From DATBHM01 sp963772375 (lineage in GTDB: Bacteria > Actinomycetota > UBA4738 > JACQTL01): a stretch of 64,000 nt of DNA. Shown piece by piece: positions 48,173 through 58,300 of the stretch. A program made the translations under genes and the position numbers. The notes beneath the pieces were generated by a model. It saw nothing but the letters and a program-made list of their open reading frames with translations, was not told where the DNA came from and ran no database searches. The DNA lies in the NCBI GenBank assembly GCA_963772375.1, contig CAVYXG010000001.1, forward strand, positions 186,001 to 250,000, in the 5' to 3' direction. How positions within the stretch are numbered: position 1 is the stretch's first letter; every line of letters starts with the position of its first letter.

Positions 48173-48544
48173 ATGGACGAACACCCGGTGGTTCGGGCCG
48201 CCCGAGGGGCGATCACGGTGGAACGCGACGATCGCGACTCCGTGCTCGACGCGACCGAGCGGCTCCTGCGGGAGCTCCTGCAGCGCAACGGGATCGGTGC
48301 CGACGACCTCGTGAGCATCGTGTTCACGGCGACGGCCGACCTCCGGTCGGTGTTCCCCGCCGAGGCGGCCCGGCGGATGGGGATGACGGACGTGCCGCTG
48401 CTCTGCGCGCGGGAGCTCGACATCGAGGGCGCGATGCCGTCGGTGATCCGCGTGCTGCTGCACTTCCACACGGTTCGGCCGCGGTCCGAGGTGGGGCACG
48501 TCTACCTCGAGGGCGCGAGGAGCCTTCGCGATGACCTCGGGTGA
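48173..48544 (+). CDS. aroH: Chorismate mutase, AroH class
   Basis: Converts chorismate to prephenate, feeding Phe and Tyr synthesis. The 123-residue, trimeric AroH-type fold is recognised by AARGAITVERDDRDSVLDAT, SIVFTATADLRSVFPAEAAR, VPLLCARELDIEGAMP and GHVYLEGARSLRDDL. Actinomycetes usually have an AroQ-type mutase, so the AroH class is worth noting. The stop overlaps tyrA by 14 nt; tyrA uses the product. Confidence 0.94.
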   Translation: MDEHPVVRAARGAITVERDDRDSVLDATERLLRELLQRNGIGADDLVSIVFTATADLRSVFPAEAARRMGMTDVPLLCARELDIEGAMPSVIRVLLHFHTVRPRSEVGHVYLEGARSLRDDLG

Positions 48545-49628
48545 CGGCGCCGGTCGGGCGGGCGTGGCCGTCGTGGGCACCGGGCTGATCGGGACGTCGG
48601 TGGCGCTCGCGGCGGGCGCCGCCGGGATCGCCGTCCGGGGGTGGGACGCCGACCCGTCGGTGCTGGCGCGGGCCGGGGCGATGTCCCCGCTGGAACCGGC
48701 CGGGTCCCTCGAGGAGGCGGCGGCGGCCGACGTGGTGTTCGTGTGCACGCCGCTGGCGTTCGTCCCGGAGGCGGCCTCCGCAGCGCTGGCGGCGGACCCG
48801 GGGTCCGTCGTGTCGGACGTGGGCAGCGTCAAGGGCTCGGTGGTCGGCGGGGTCGCCGGCGCGTCCACGGGAGCGTCGCGGTTCGTCGGCGGCCATCCGA
48901 TGGCGGGCTCCGAGCGATCCGGGCCCGAGGCGGCCGCGGCAACGCTGCTCGATGGCGCCACCTGGGTGCTGACCCCGACCGAGGGAACCGATCCCGACGC
49001 AGTCGAGCGGGTTCGGTCGCTGGTGGTGGCGTTCGGCGCCCGGCCCGTGGTGATGACGCCGGACGAGCACGACCGGGCGGTGGCGCTGGTCAGTCACCTC
49101 CCTCAGGTCGTGTCGTCCGCGCTGATGGCGTTCGCCGGACGGGAACACGGCGGCCGCGACGTCCTCGACCTCGTCGCGGGTGGGTTCCGCGACCTCACGC
49201 GGCTGGCGGGATCGTCGCCCCAGCTGTGGGAGGACATCCTCGTCGAGAACGCCCCGGCCGTGAGCCGCGAGCTGTCGCGGTTCGTCGCGCTGCTGCTCGA
49301 GGTTCGCGACGCGGTGGACTCGCGCGACGGCCCCGCGCTCGTCTCGCTGCTCGAGGAGGCCCGGAGGGGCCGGGCCCTGCTCGCGGCCAAGCCGAACGTC
49401 CGCTCCGGGGTCGTCGTGGTCCAAGTGCCCATCCCGGACCGGCCGGGCGCGCTCGCCCGGCTGACCTCGGCGATGGCCGAGCGCGAGGTGAACATCGAGG
49501 ACCTCCAGATCGTGCACGCCGCGGACGGCGGACGGGGGAACGCCCACGTCACCGTCGCGGCCGATCAGGGGAACGACGCGGTGCGGGTGCTCGGCGAGGC
49601 GGGGTTCGCGCCCGTCCGGCTGACATGA
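48531..49628 (+). CDS. tyrA: Prephenate dehydrogenase with ACT domain
   Basis: Oxidatively decarboxylates prephenate to 4-hydroxyphenylpyruvate for tyrosine. The 365 residues include a Rossmann fold (VAVVGTGLIGTSVALAAGAA), SVVSDVGSVKGSVV, the catalytic region FVGGHPMAGSERSGPEAAAA and HDRAVALVSHLPQVVSSALM. The C-terminal ~80 residues are an ACT domain (VVVVQVPIPDRPGALARLTS), which probably binds tyrosine for feedback control. It overlaps aroH and aroA, so it is translated in a coupled run. Confidence 0.95.
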   Translation: MTSGDGAGRAGVAVVGTGLIGTSVALAAGAAGIAVRGWDADPSVLARAGAMSPLEPAGSLEEAAAADVVFVCTPLAFVPEAASAALAADPGSVVSDVGSVKGSVVGGVAGASTGASRFVGGHPMAGSERSGPEAAAATLLDGATWVLTPTEGTDPDAVERVRSLVVAFGARPVVMTPDEHDRAVALVSHLPQVVSSALMAFAGREHGGRDVLDLVAGGFRDLTRLAGSSPQLWEDILVENAPAVSRELSRFVALLLEVRDAVDSRDGPALVSLLEEARRGRALLAAKPNVRSGVVVVQVPIPDRPGALARLTSAMAEREVNIEDLQIVHAADGGRGNAHVTVAADQGNDAVRVLGEAGFAPVRLT

Positions 49629-50974
49629 GGATCCGGGTCACGCCTGGAGCGACGGTCCGCGGCACCGCCCGCGTTCCCGCAGACAAGTCGATCGCACATC
49701 GCTGGCTGATCCTGGCCGCGATCGCCCGCGGAACGAGCCATCTGGCAGGGCTCGGCCGGCCGCTGGCGCTCGACGTCGCCTCGACGGAACGGGCGTGCGG
49801 GGCGCTCCTCGGCAGGGACCGGCTCGGCCAATGGGAACAGGCCACTGCGTTCGCCCATGGGCAGCGACCCTCCGACTCCGATCATGCCGTGCTCGCGGTG
49901 CGGGGGCGTGCGCGAGTCGAGTGGTGGCCGTCGGGAGCGCCACTCGACTGCGGGAACTCCGGGACATCCATGCGCCTGCTGATGGGCGTGATCGCGGCCT
50001 CCGCGGGCGCGGCGGTCCTCGACGGCGACGACAGTCTCCGAGGCCGGCCGATGGATCGTGTGGCGGAGCCGCTCCGGCAGATGGGTGCGGGTGTGGAGAC
50101 CGTCGATGGGCACGCCCCCGTCACGGTCAGGGGCGCGAAGCTCCACGGGATACGTCACGAGTCGGACGTCGCGAGCGCCCAGGTGAAGAGCGCGATCCTC
50201 CTCGCCGGGATCAACGCCGCCGGGCGAACCGAGATCGTCGAATCTGCCCCGACCCGAGACCACACCGAGCGAGCCCTTCGTGCGCTGGGCGCCCCCGTAT
50301 TCGATCTGCCCGGCGGCGTCGCAGTCGAGCGATTCGAGGTGCCGGCGTTCGCCGGCGTGGTTCCGGGGGACGTCTCGTCGGCTGCGTTCCTCGCTGCGGC
50401 CGCCGTGCTGACGGGCGGCGAGACGACGGTCGAGGGGGTCGGCCGCAACCCCACGAGGACGGGGTTCCTCCGCGTGCTGGCCCGGATGGGCGCGCACGTC
50501 GAGGTGGCGACGACGGGCGAGGAGATTGGAGAGCCCGTCGGCGCCCTACGGGTCTCCGCGCACCACGGGCTCCAGGGCGTCGTGGTCGAGGCGGAGGACC
50601 TCCCCGGGATCGTCGACGAGGTGCCGGTGCTCGCGGCCATCGCGGCGCATGCGGAGGGGCAGACGCGGTTCGCCGGGGCGGGAGAGCTACGGGTGAAGGA
50701 GAGCGACCGCCTGACCGGCTTGCGGGACCTGATTCGCGGGCTCGGCGGCGACGCCTCCCTCGAGGGCGATGCCCTGATGGTCGCGGGCGGAGGCCTGAGC
50801 GGTGGCACGGCCGACTCCCACGGCGACCACCGGATGGCGATGGCCGCCGTGGTGGCCGCGCTCGCCGCCAGGGGACCAAGCGAGATCGACGGCGTCGAGG
50901 CCGCCGCGGTGTCGTTCCCCGGATTCACGGCGGCGATGCTCGACCTGGGCGCACGGATCGAGGTGCTCGGATGA
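49625..50974 (+). CDS. aroA: 3-phosphoshikimate 1-carboxyvinyltransferase (EPSP synthase)
   Basis: Joins shikimate-3-phosphate and PEP in chorismate synthesis. The 449 residues carry VPADKSIAHRWLILAAIARG, LDCGNSGTSMRLLMGVIAAS, RPMDRVAEPLRQMGAGVET, the catalytic Asp and Glu in DLPGIVDEVPVLAAIAAHAE, and ELRVKESDRLTGLRDLIRGL with SHGDHRMAMAA. A non-canonical stretch of about 30 residues (GRDRLGQWEQATAFAHGQRP onward) separates the N-terminal motif from the GNSGTS motif. The start overlaps tyrA. Confidence 0.95.
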   Translation: MRIRVTPGATVRGTARVPADKSIAHRWLILAAIARGTSHLAGLGRPLALDVASTERACGALLGRDRLGQWEQATAFAHGQRPSDSDHAVLAVRGRARVEWWPSGAPLDCGNSGTSMRLLMGVIAASAGAAVLDGDDSLRGRPMDRVAEPLRQMGAGVETVDGHAPVTVRGAKLHGIRHESDVASAQVKSAILLAGINAAGRTEIVESAPTRDHTERALRALGAPVFDLPGGVAVERFEVPAFAGVVPGDVSSAAFLAAAAVLTGGETTVEGVGRNPTRTGFLRVLARMGAHVEVATTGEEIGEPVGALRVSAHHGLQGVVVEAEDLPGIVDEVPVLAAIAAHAEGQTRFAGAGELRVKESDRLTGLRDLIRGLGGDASLEGDALMVAGGGLSGGTADSHGDHRMAMAAVVAALAARGPSEIDGVEAAAVSFPGFTAAMLDLGARIEVLG

Positions 50975-51615
50975 CCGTGATCCTGGTCGCGATCGACGGC
51001 CCCGCGGGGTCGGGGAAGAGCACGCTGGCGCGCGGCCTGGCCCGGCGGCTCGACCTCCCGTACGTCAACACCGGCCTGATGTACCGGGCGCTCACACGCC
51101 GTGCGCTCGACGAGCACGTCGACCCGGACGACGCCGAGGCGCTCGAGCGCCTCGCCCGAACCCTCGACGTCGACCTCGACATGACCGTCCAACCGCCCGA
51201 GCTCCGCATCGACGGCATCCGTCCTGGTGGGGAGCTCACGACCCCTCGAGTCGAGGGTTCCGTCTCGCTCGTGTCGAGCCACCCCCGGGTGCGGGCGGTG
51301 CTCGTAGAGCGCCAGCGCGACCTGGCTCGGGATGGCGCGGTGATGGAGGGTCGGGACATCGGGCGGGTGGTGCTGCCCGACGCCACGGTCAAGATCTACC
51401 TCGACGCCAGCCGGGACGAACGCGCCGGCCGCCGAACGGTGGAGCGGGGCGGCGGCTCCATGGCCGAGGCCGTGGCGGTCCGCGACCGGCAGGACGCGAG
51501 GACCAACCCGTTCGTCCCGTCGGACGACGCGATCCGGCTGGACACGTCCGGTCTGACGCCCGACGAGACGCTGGCCGCGGCGCTGGCGATCGTGACCGAA
51601 CGGGTTACCAGATGA
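50971..51615 (+). CDS. cmk: Cytidylate kinase
   Basis: Phosphorylates CMP and dCMP. The 214 residues have the P-loop AIDGPAGSGKSTLARGLARR, the NMP-binding segment PYVNTGLMYRALTRRAL and the lid region VMEGRDIGRVVLPDATVKIY with LDASRDERAGRR. It sits between aroA and der, as between Rv1711 and Rv1713; overlapping ATGA junctions are on both sides. Confidence 0.96.
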   Translation: MTVILVAIDGPAGSGKSTLARGLARRLDLPYVNTGLMYRALTRRALDEHVDPDDAEALERLARTLDVDLDMTVQPPELRIDGIRPGGELTTPRVEGSVSLVSSHPRVRAVLVERQRDLARDGAVMEGRDIGRVVLPDATVKIYLDASRDERAGRRTVERGGGSMAEAVAVRDRQDARTNPFVPSDDAIRLDTSGLTPDETLAAALAIVTERVTR

Positions 51616-52943
51616 CCGCTGCGCCGGTGGTCGCCCTCGTCGGCCGGCAGAACGTCGGCAAGTCCACGCTGGTCAACCGCCTGTTCGGCAGCCGCGAGAC
51701 GATCGCTCACGAGATGCCCGGGGTGACGCGCGACCGGATCGAGGTTCCCGTGGAGTGGCGGGGGCGGACGTTCACGGCGGTCGACACCGGCGGCTACGTC
51801 TCCGGCGCCTCCGGCATCGAGGCCCTGGTGGCGGACCAGGCCCAGCGGGCCGCCGACGAGGCCGACCTGGTGCTCCTCGTCGTGGACTCCCAGACCGGGA
51901 TCCAGGAGGAGGACGCCGCGCTGGCCCGGAGGCTCCAGCGGGCCACGGTCCCGGTGCTGCTGGTGGTGAACAAGATCGACACCGAGCGGCAGGAGCCCGA
52001 CGTGGCCGAGTTCCACGCGCTGGGGCTGGGCGACCCGATCCCGGTGTCGGCGCTCCACGGCCGGGCGAGCGGCGAGCTCCTCGACCGCATCCTCGACCTC
52101 CTCCCGGAGCCGGAGGAGGACGAACCTGAGGTCGAGGGTGAGCCGAGCTTCGCCCTCGTCGGCAGGCCGAACGTCGGTAAGTCCAGCCTGTTCAACCGGC
52201 TGATCGGCGAGGAGCGCTCGGTCGTGTTCGAACAGGCCGGCACCACCCGCGACGCCGTCGACGCGGTCGTGGACTGGCCGGAGGGCCGGGTCCGGTTCGT
52301 CGACACGGCGGGGCTGCGGCGCACGTCCAAGATGCAGGGCATCGACTACTACTCCTTCGTCCGGGCGGCGAAGGCGATCGACCGCGCGCATGTCTCGCTC
52401 CTCCTCATCGACGCCGTGGACGGCGTGACCTCGGACGACAAGCACATCGCGGCCCGGGTGATGGAGTCCGGGAAGGGGCTCGTCATCGCGGCGAACAAGT
52501 GGGACCTCATCCCGACCGAGCAGAAGGTGCCCCTGCTCGAGGCGATCACGGAGGACGCGATCCCCTTCGCCCGGGCGCCGGTGATCCGGCTGTCGGCCCT
52601 GTCCGGGCAGGGCGTGAACCGGCTGCCGCAGGTGCTGACGCTTCAGCATGGCCGGTGGTCGCGCCGGGTTTCGACGGCCGAGGTCAACCGCGTGCTCGAA
52701 CAGGCGCAGGACGAACGCCCCCCGCTCCGGGGGGTCACGCGGTTCCGCTACGGGACGCAGGTGAGTGCCGGGCCGCCGTCGTTCGTGCTGTTCGGGGGCA
52801 AGGTTCCCGACCCTGGGTATCAGCGGTTCCTGGAGAACCGCTTCCGCCGGGCCTTCGACCTCGAGGGCATCCCGGTGCGGATGCGCTTCCGGGCCCGCAA
52901 GGGGGCGCGCCTGCCGTCGACGGACGGCAGGCCCAGCCGCTGA
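51612..52943 (+). CDS. der: Ribosome-assembly GTPase Der (EngA)
   Basis: Essential double GTPase for 50S assembly. The 443 residues contain two GTPase domains: G1 VALVGRQNVGKSTLVNRLFG with NKID and DTGGY, and G1 FALVGRPNVGKSSLFNRLIG with DTAGL and NKWD, followed by a KH-like domain. tRNA-Pro follows 24 nt after the stop with its own promoter. It is the end of the long conserved block. Confidence 0.96.
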   Translation: MTAAPVVALVGRQNVGKSTLVNRLFGSRETIAHEMPGVTRDRIEVPVEWRGRTFTAVDTGGYVSGASGIEALVADQAQRAADEADLVLLVVDSQTGIQEEDAALARRLQRATVPVLLVVNKIDTERQEPDVAEFHALGLGDPIPVSALHGRASGELLDRILDLLPEPEEDEPEVEGEPSFALVGRPNVGKSSLFNRLIGEERSVVFEQAGTTRDAVDAVVDWPEGRVRFVDTAGLRRTSKMQGIDYYSFVRAAKAIDRAHVSLLLIDAVDGVTSDDKHIAARVMESGKGLVIAANKWDLIPTEQKVPLLEAITEDAIPFARAPVIRLSALSGQGVNRLPQVLTLQHGRWSRRVSTAEVNRVLEQAQDERPPLRGVTRFRYGTQVSAGPPSFVLFGGKVPDPGYQRFLENRFRRAFDLEGIPVRMRFRARKGARLPSTDGRPSR

Positions 52944-52953
52944 GCGGGACCGG

Positions 52954-52959
52954 TAGACT
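52954..52959 (+). promoter_or_regulatory. -10 box TAGACT of tRNA-Pro
   Basis: TAGACT lies 8 nt before the first base of the tRNA, so the precursor would have almost no 5' leader for RNase P to remove. Confidence 0.55.
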
Positions 52960-52967
52960 CCACGACA

Positions 52968-53042
52968 CGGGCCGTGGCGCAGCTTGGTTAGCGCGTCTGA
53001 CTGGGGGTCAGAAGGTCGCCGGTTCGAATCCGGCCGGCCCGA
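52968..53042 (+). tRNA. tRNA-Pro (anticodon GGG)
   Basis: A 75-nt cloverleaf. The acceptor stem CGGGCCG pairs perfectly with CGGCCCG (53035-53041), and C1 with A73 is typical of tRNA-Pro. The anticodon stem TCTGA/TCAGA holds the loop CTGGGGG with anticodon GGG. The T arm is GCCGG-TTCGAAT-CCGGC. CCA is not encoded. Confidence 0.96.
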
Positions 53043-53272
53043 CGAGGCGACCGGTGGATCCGCCGTCGCGGAGTGGCGCCGGCGTCCGAAGCTAGACTGA
53101 GGTCGACTCCCGGAGTCCTCCCTGAATCGAGCTGTGGCATGCCGCCCAGGAAGACATCGTGTCTGCCTCCTCGCCTTCGTCTCACGTACGAACTCCATCA
53201 AGTCCCAGAACGCGAGCAATAGACGGCTTGAACCGCTAGGCAGCGACCCGACCGCCGCCTATCCACCCATTC
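53043..53272. other. Intergenic region after tRNA-Pro
   Basis: About 230 nt with no supported gene. I looked for a direct repeat of the tRNA 3' end that would mark an attachment site and found none. Confidence 0.5.
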
Positions 53273-53647
53273 CTAGTCGGGGTCCGGGCCCTTGACGTTG
53301 GTCACGATCGGGCCGCTGCCGACTCGCATCAGGACGATGAGCGAAACGGACTTGCTTGGGTTGCTCTCACGATGAACAGCGTTCGCGGGAACGACCATGA
53401 AGTCCCCAGACCCAGCCTGGACCACGTCGCGGCCACCGGGCCCGCTCTCCATTCGTACCGTGCCCGAGACGCAGTAGAGATAGGTGTCGTTGCCGCCATG
53501 GTGATGCCAGTCGGATATGGCGCCGGGATCGGTCCGGGCCGTCCCGACCCAGACCCCTGGCTCGTCGAACGCCGCCCTTCGGGTCATCCCGGCGGTCTGG
53601 CCCGCGTCGGCGAGCTCTCCCTGCCGCACCACATGAGGTCCACTCAT
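53273..53647 (-). CDS. Cupin-domain protein
   Basis: A 124-residue single-domain cupin. The first motif is AISDWHHHGGNDTYLYCVSG, with three His and a Tyr/Glu-like position; the second is SGDFMVVPANAVHRESNP. It probably binds a metal, but the substrate is unknown. The frame is open to 53683, but the ATG at 53647 has a perfect GGAAAGGAGG Shine-Dalgarno sequence. It is downstream of the YadA-like gene on the same strand, 37 nt after its stop. Confidence 0.87.
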   Translation of the reverse strand: MSGPHVVRQGELADAGQTAGMTRRAAFDEPGVWVGTARTDPGAISDWHHHGGNDTYLYCVSGTVRMESGPGGRDVVQAGSGDFMVVPANAVHRESNPSKSVSLIVLMRVGSGPIVTNVKGPDPD

Positions 53648-53684
53648 GCTTCCTCCTTTCCGATCGCTGCACCGACTACGCACC

Positions 53685-55100
53685 TCACTCTCGGCTCGCG
53701 GCGAGCAACGCAGCGACCTGCTGTTGCAACTGGACGATCTGCCTTCCCTGGCTCATGACGCGGCCGCGGAGGGACCGCTCGGAGGACCGGAGGTGGCGGA
53801 TCGTTGCCCTCGCCGCGACCGAACGCGTGTGCAGGGCCTTGATTGCGGCGAGGGCTACCCCGGCCTCGTCCAGCGGGGCGATGTGCCTGCGGTCCTGGCC
53901 CACCCTGAATATCCGGTAGAAGTCCTCGGCCACCGGTCCCACATGGCGGATGGAGGCCGGATCCGTCTTGTAGGACCACGTGTTCACTGGCAGCTGGTCC
54001 AACTCGGCCAGGACGGCACGAGGGCTCACCGCCCGGAAGTCGTGCTTGATGGCGCGACTCGAGGCATCGGTCCACACCCCCGAGTTCGACAGGTACCCCC
54101 CCACGGAGGTGTCGATGAAGTGCCCGGAGACGGTGACCGGTGTGCTGGTCTTGCCGAACCACACCCCGTTGCTCGCCCGGACGATGAACTGGTTGGTGTG
54201 GGGGGCGGTGATGTCGGTGTCATGGTCGTCGGCCCACACGAAGCTCCCGGTATGGGTGGCCTTGGCTCGGGTTCCGGCAGCGAAGCCGTGGGGACCTGCG
54301 ACGTTGTCGACCCCTCCCGGCACCGTGCCGAACGATCCCACGGCCTTGTTGTCGTACCCGCCCGCCACGGTGGTCGCGGTCTGAGTGGCCTCGTTCCCCA
54401 GTCCTCCTCCCGCCGTGGATTGAACGCCGCTCGCGACGTTGAGGTTTCCGCCCCCGATCACGGCGCTGTTGCCCGTTGCCATGTTGCTGTCCCCACCCGC
54501 AACGGTGGCGAAGAGACCGCCGGCCCGGTTCGTCTCGCCGCCCCCGACTGTGCCCCAGGCACTGCTGCTGTTGCCGCGTCCGCCACTCACGGTGCCGAGG
54601 ACCCCGTTCACGGCATTCGGGAAGCTGACGTCCCCGCCTCCGGAGATGGTGGCGCCGCCCACGCCCGAGGACACCACGTTGGCGGCGTCTCCAGCGAGGA
54701 TGTTGGGGCTCTCATACGCCGAGGTACGAGGCTCGATTCGCAGTGTCCGCTGCCCGTTGACCACCAGGATCAGCGCCCGATCGTCGGTCGTGCCGAGGAC
54801 GTCGGCAGAGGAGATGCCGGCGTTACCGCCCAGGGTCCAGGTCATTGCGAGGATCTGGTGCAGGGTCTTCCCGTGCAGCTTCGCGGAGCTCGGGGCCTGG
54901 CGGATGACGCCGTTGGGCAGGTACCCATTGCGGCACAGGGCCATGACCTTGCCTCCCCGGGTCCCTACGTTCGTGGTGCAGCCGATCACGGGGAATCTCT
55001 TCGTGGCGGCCGGGGAAGCATGGCCGGGGGCGACCAACGTCCACCCCAGGAGCACCACCACGGCGAGCGACACCGTTCGGAAATGGATGGGTGATCGCAT
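53685..55100 (-). CDS. Secreted YadA-head repeat protein with S74 chaperone domain
   Basis: A 471-residue exported protein. The signal peptide MRSPIHFRTVSLAVVVLLGW is cleaved near GHASPA. A long low-complexity domain contains six or more repeats of about 14 residues of the YadA-head type (GTVSGGRGNSSSAWGTVGGG; ATVAGGDSNMATGNSAVIGG; TTVAGGYDNKAVGSFGTVPG), expected to form a trimeric left-handed beta-roll. The C-terminus has an intramolecular-chaperone (peptidase S74) domain with DASSRAIKHDFRAVSPRAVL, where Ser and Lys sit five apart as in the self-cleaving dyad, then a short coiled coil. The start has a GGGAGGAGG Shine-Dalgarno sequence. Likely a surface fibre or adhesin; its partner is unknown. 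Confidence 0.87.
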   Translation of the reverse strand: MRSPIHFRTVSLAVVVLLGWTLVAPGHASPAATKRFPVIGCTTNVGTRGGKVMALCRNGYLPNGVIRQAPSSAKLHGKTLHQILAMTWTLGGNAGISSADVLGTTDDRALILVVNGQRTLRIEPRTSAYESPNILAGDAANVVSSGVGGATISGGGDVSFPNAVNGVLGTVSGGRGNSSSAWGTVGGGETNRAGGLFATVAGGDSNMATGNSAVIGGGNLNVASGVQSTAGGGLGNEATQTATTVAGGYDNKAVGSFGTVPGGVDNVAGPHGFAAGTRAKATHTGSFVWADDHDTDITAPHTNQFIVRASNGVWFGKTSTPVTVSGHFIDTSVGGYLSNSGVWTDASSRAIKHDFRAVSPRAVLAELDQLPVNTWSYKTDPASIRHVGPVAEDFYRIFRVGQDRRHIAPLDEAGVALAAIKALHTRSVAARATIRHLRSSERSLRGRVMSQGRQIVQLQQQVAALLAASRE

Positions 55101-55341
55101 GACCCCTCCTCCCTGTTTGGACTGACAGCCTCACCGATGCCGGGGCGCGTCCCACTGTTCAAACCGACCGGTCGGGTTTGTTACAGAATAGACTACCGGT
55201 GTGGTGAGCCCGCCGGGGACCACCGGCCCGCGGACGCGTGTCTGGACCACGACCTCGGGTGTTCCTTGACGTCCGGATCGGGCGGCCCCTAGCATGCCGC
55301 GACGATTCGGGCAATCCGGACAATATTCGACGAGGGGGAGC
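55101..55341. other. Divergent intergenic region
   Basis: About 240 nt between the YadA-like gene and the propeller gene. It includes a TAGCAT element at 55290-55295 and the alternative ATG at 55294 of the propeller protein. I see no RNA gene. Confidence 0.4.
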
Positions 55342-58300
55342 GTGGACGAAGAGGCGTCGCCGAAGGGGCCGTGGCCCGCACCCGCACCTCCCGAGGCTTC
55401 GCCGGAGGCCGGATCCTCGACCGTGGGACCGGCGCCGCCGCTGCCGATCCGACCAGCGGACACTTCCTCCACTTCTGGAAGGAGACGCCCTTTGCGGTGG
55501 GTCGTCGCGTGGGGGATCGCCGTCGTCGCGGTCGCCGGGCTCACGGTTCCCGCCGTCGTGGCCACGGAGTCGGCCGCCAGGATCGCCGGCGGGGAGGTCC
55601 AGCGGTACGCGTCCCTGACTCCGGGCACCTCGTCGGTGTTCGCGACGACGACCAACGGCAAGGACAGCGGACTGCTGTTCGAACAGGTGGCCGGGCCCGC
55701 CCTCGTCGTCTCCCTGGCCCCGAACACGGTCGCGGTGGCCGACCACTTCGCGAACTTCGAGGGGCTCGGGCAGCCGCTCGACATCCGGACCTACGTCGCG
55801 CTCGAACGCGACCGCCTGATCTCGTTCGGGTCGCGCGTCGGGACCGGCCAGTACGAGGAGAGCACCCCACCCGAGGTCACGCTCCAGGCGCCGCTCACCA
55901 AGGGTGCGTCGTGGACGTGGCACGGGAAGCGGCGCGGCGGGACCGGCCGGAGCCGGACGACCATCGAGGAGGTCGCCGACCGTACCGTGCTGGGGCGGGC
56001 GTTCCACGACTGCCTCCGTGTGCGCGTCACGAGCCGGGACACCGATTCGCAGGGCGCCGCCAGCAGTGACGTGACGGAGTCCTGGCAGTGCCCGGAGGCC
56101 GGCCAGGTCGAGCTGCAGGAGGTCTTCACGCAGGGGAAGACCGTGGTCCACTACGAGGCCCGACTGGTCGAGGTCCACCGCCCGGGCCTGAACCTCCGCG
56201 GTCCGGGTGCCCCGCCGCAGCCAGCGTCCGGCCAGCCGCAGCGCCCGGGAGAGACCGGTGGCGTCGACCCCGGCCGCACGTGGTCCGTCCCCGACGCACA
56301 CCTGTCGACCGGCCGGCTCGCCTGGAGCATCGCCCGCACCGCCGACGCCCTGTACCAGCCGGTCGCCGACGGCGAGAGCGTCGTCACGGCCGAGGACGAC
56401 GGCGCGATCGCCTCGATCGACGTCCGTACGGGCCGGGTGAACTGGCAGGTCGGGCTCACCGGCCCCATCGTCGCGAACCCCGCGGTCGGGGGCGACCTGG
56501 TGCTGATCGGCGACTCGAGCAAGTCGCTGTGGGCCCTCGACGCAGCCACCGGCAGGACGGTGTGGGTCGACCGGTTCCCGGACGTGGTCGCGGCCACGCC
56601 GGCCGTGGTCGGCGACGTCGCCGTCGTGCCGACCGACGACGAGTCGGTGCGCGGCATCGATCTCGCGTCGGGACACGAGGAATGGTCGACGAGCACCAGC
56701 GAGCTCGTGGTGCAGCCGCCGGTCGTCACGAACGGCATCGTGGTGATGGGGGACCAGGCGGGGAACCTCGAGGCGCTCCGGCCGGGCGACGGCTCGACCG
56801 TGTGGGCCAACTCGTCGTTCTCCCTGCTGACGAGCGGCATCGCGCAGCTGGGCGGCTTGTCCGCCGGGAACGGTCTGGTGCTCGCGTCGACGGACGGGGC
56901 GACGGTGCTGGCGTTCGACGCCGCGACCGGGAACCTCCGGTGGCGGGGCGTCGCTCCAAGCACGATCGACCGACCCGTCGCAGTCGCGGGGAACCGCGTC
57001 GTCGTGGCGGCGGACAACGCGGTCGAGGCCCTGGACGCGTCGAATGGGGCCGTCGTCTGGAAGCGGAAGACCGACACCACGTTCGCCCCGCCGCTCGTCG
57101 TGGGCGACACGGTGGCGGCGCTGCAGACGAACAACGTCCTGCTGACGTTCTCGCTGGGCGACGGGGCCGAGTCGACGGTGCCGATCGGGGTGCCGGACCG
57201 GGAGTCCGGGCAGGACACCCAGCTGCCGATGTCGTGGGCAGCCGGGGCGCTGATCGTCCCGACCCACAACTCCGGGCCGTGGCCGTTCACCATCTACCAG
57301 GCCTTCCCGGCCCCGCTCGACGGTTCGCCCCCGGCTCCGGCGGTTGGCGTTCGGCCGGCCGGCGACTTCTACGGACCGGGCGGACCGCCGTCGGGGCCGT
57401 CCTCCCTCGGCGACGGCGGGCTGGACGCCCCGATGGCGGTGTTCCATGGGAGCTCCGCCTCCGGCAGGGTCGTCGAATCGCAACCGGGCGGGCCGTCGAC
57501 GTCGCCGACCCGGACGCTGTTTCGGACCGGTTCGATCCCGTCGTACGCGATCGCGGCCGGCGACCGGGTGATCACGCAGGTCGGGTCCGAGGTGTTGGGC
57601 GTCCCGGTCCACGGCGGGAAGCCCTGGGCGACGCAGGGGAGCCAGATCCCGACGCTTCCCGCCCTCGTCCCGGCGACGGGGGGGAATTCCCCGGTGGTGG
57701 TGGTCCCCGACTCCGGGGCCGGCCTCACCGGGATCGACGCTTCGACGGGGAAGCGTCTGTGGGGACCGGTCGCCAAGCCGGCCACGGCGGGGTTCGGCTC
57801 GCCGATCGTGCTTCCCGACGGCACGGTGGCGTGGGGCGGGGGAGGGCTGAGCGTGGTGGATCCCGCCACCGGTCGCATCCTGCGCCGGACCACCGCGGTC
57901 GCGCCGTTCGCCACGCTGGCCGCCGACGACGGCGACCTGTACGGCGTGGTTCTCGCCGGCACCAAGTTCCTGCTGGCAGGGTTCGACGCGACCACGCTGA
58001 AACCGGTGTGGGCCAACGAGTTCCAGCCCGGGGCGATCGGCGGCGTGATCCCCATCGCGCCCGGCGCCGGCGACGGCGTCGTGGCGGCCGTCGACTCGAC
58101 GAACATCCTGCGCGCCTTCGACGGGGTGACCGGGAAGGCCCTGTGGTCGCTGCAACTGCGGACGACCCCGAACTCCCCGCCGATCGTGCTCGAGGGCCGA
58201 GTTGTCGTCGAGGAACCCGGCTTGGGCGAGGACGTCGACCAGCACGAGCACCGGATCACCGTGCTCGACGCCCGAACCGGTGCATTCGAGGCGTCCTGGG

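Noticed and set aside
52968..53272. Integration site or genomic island at tRNA-Pro
   Set aside because: No direct repeat of the tRNA 3' end and no integrase gene were found downstream.
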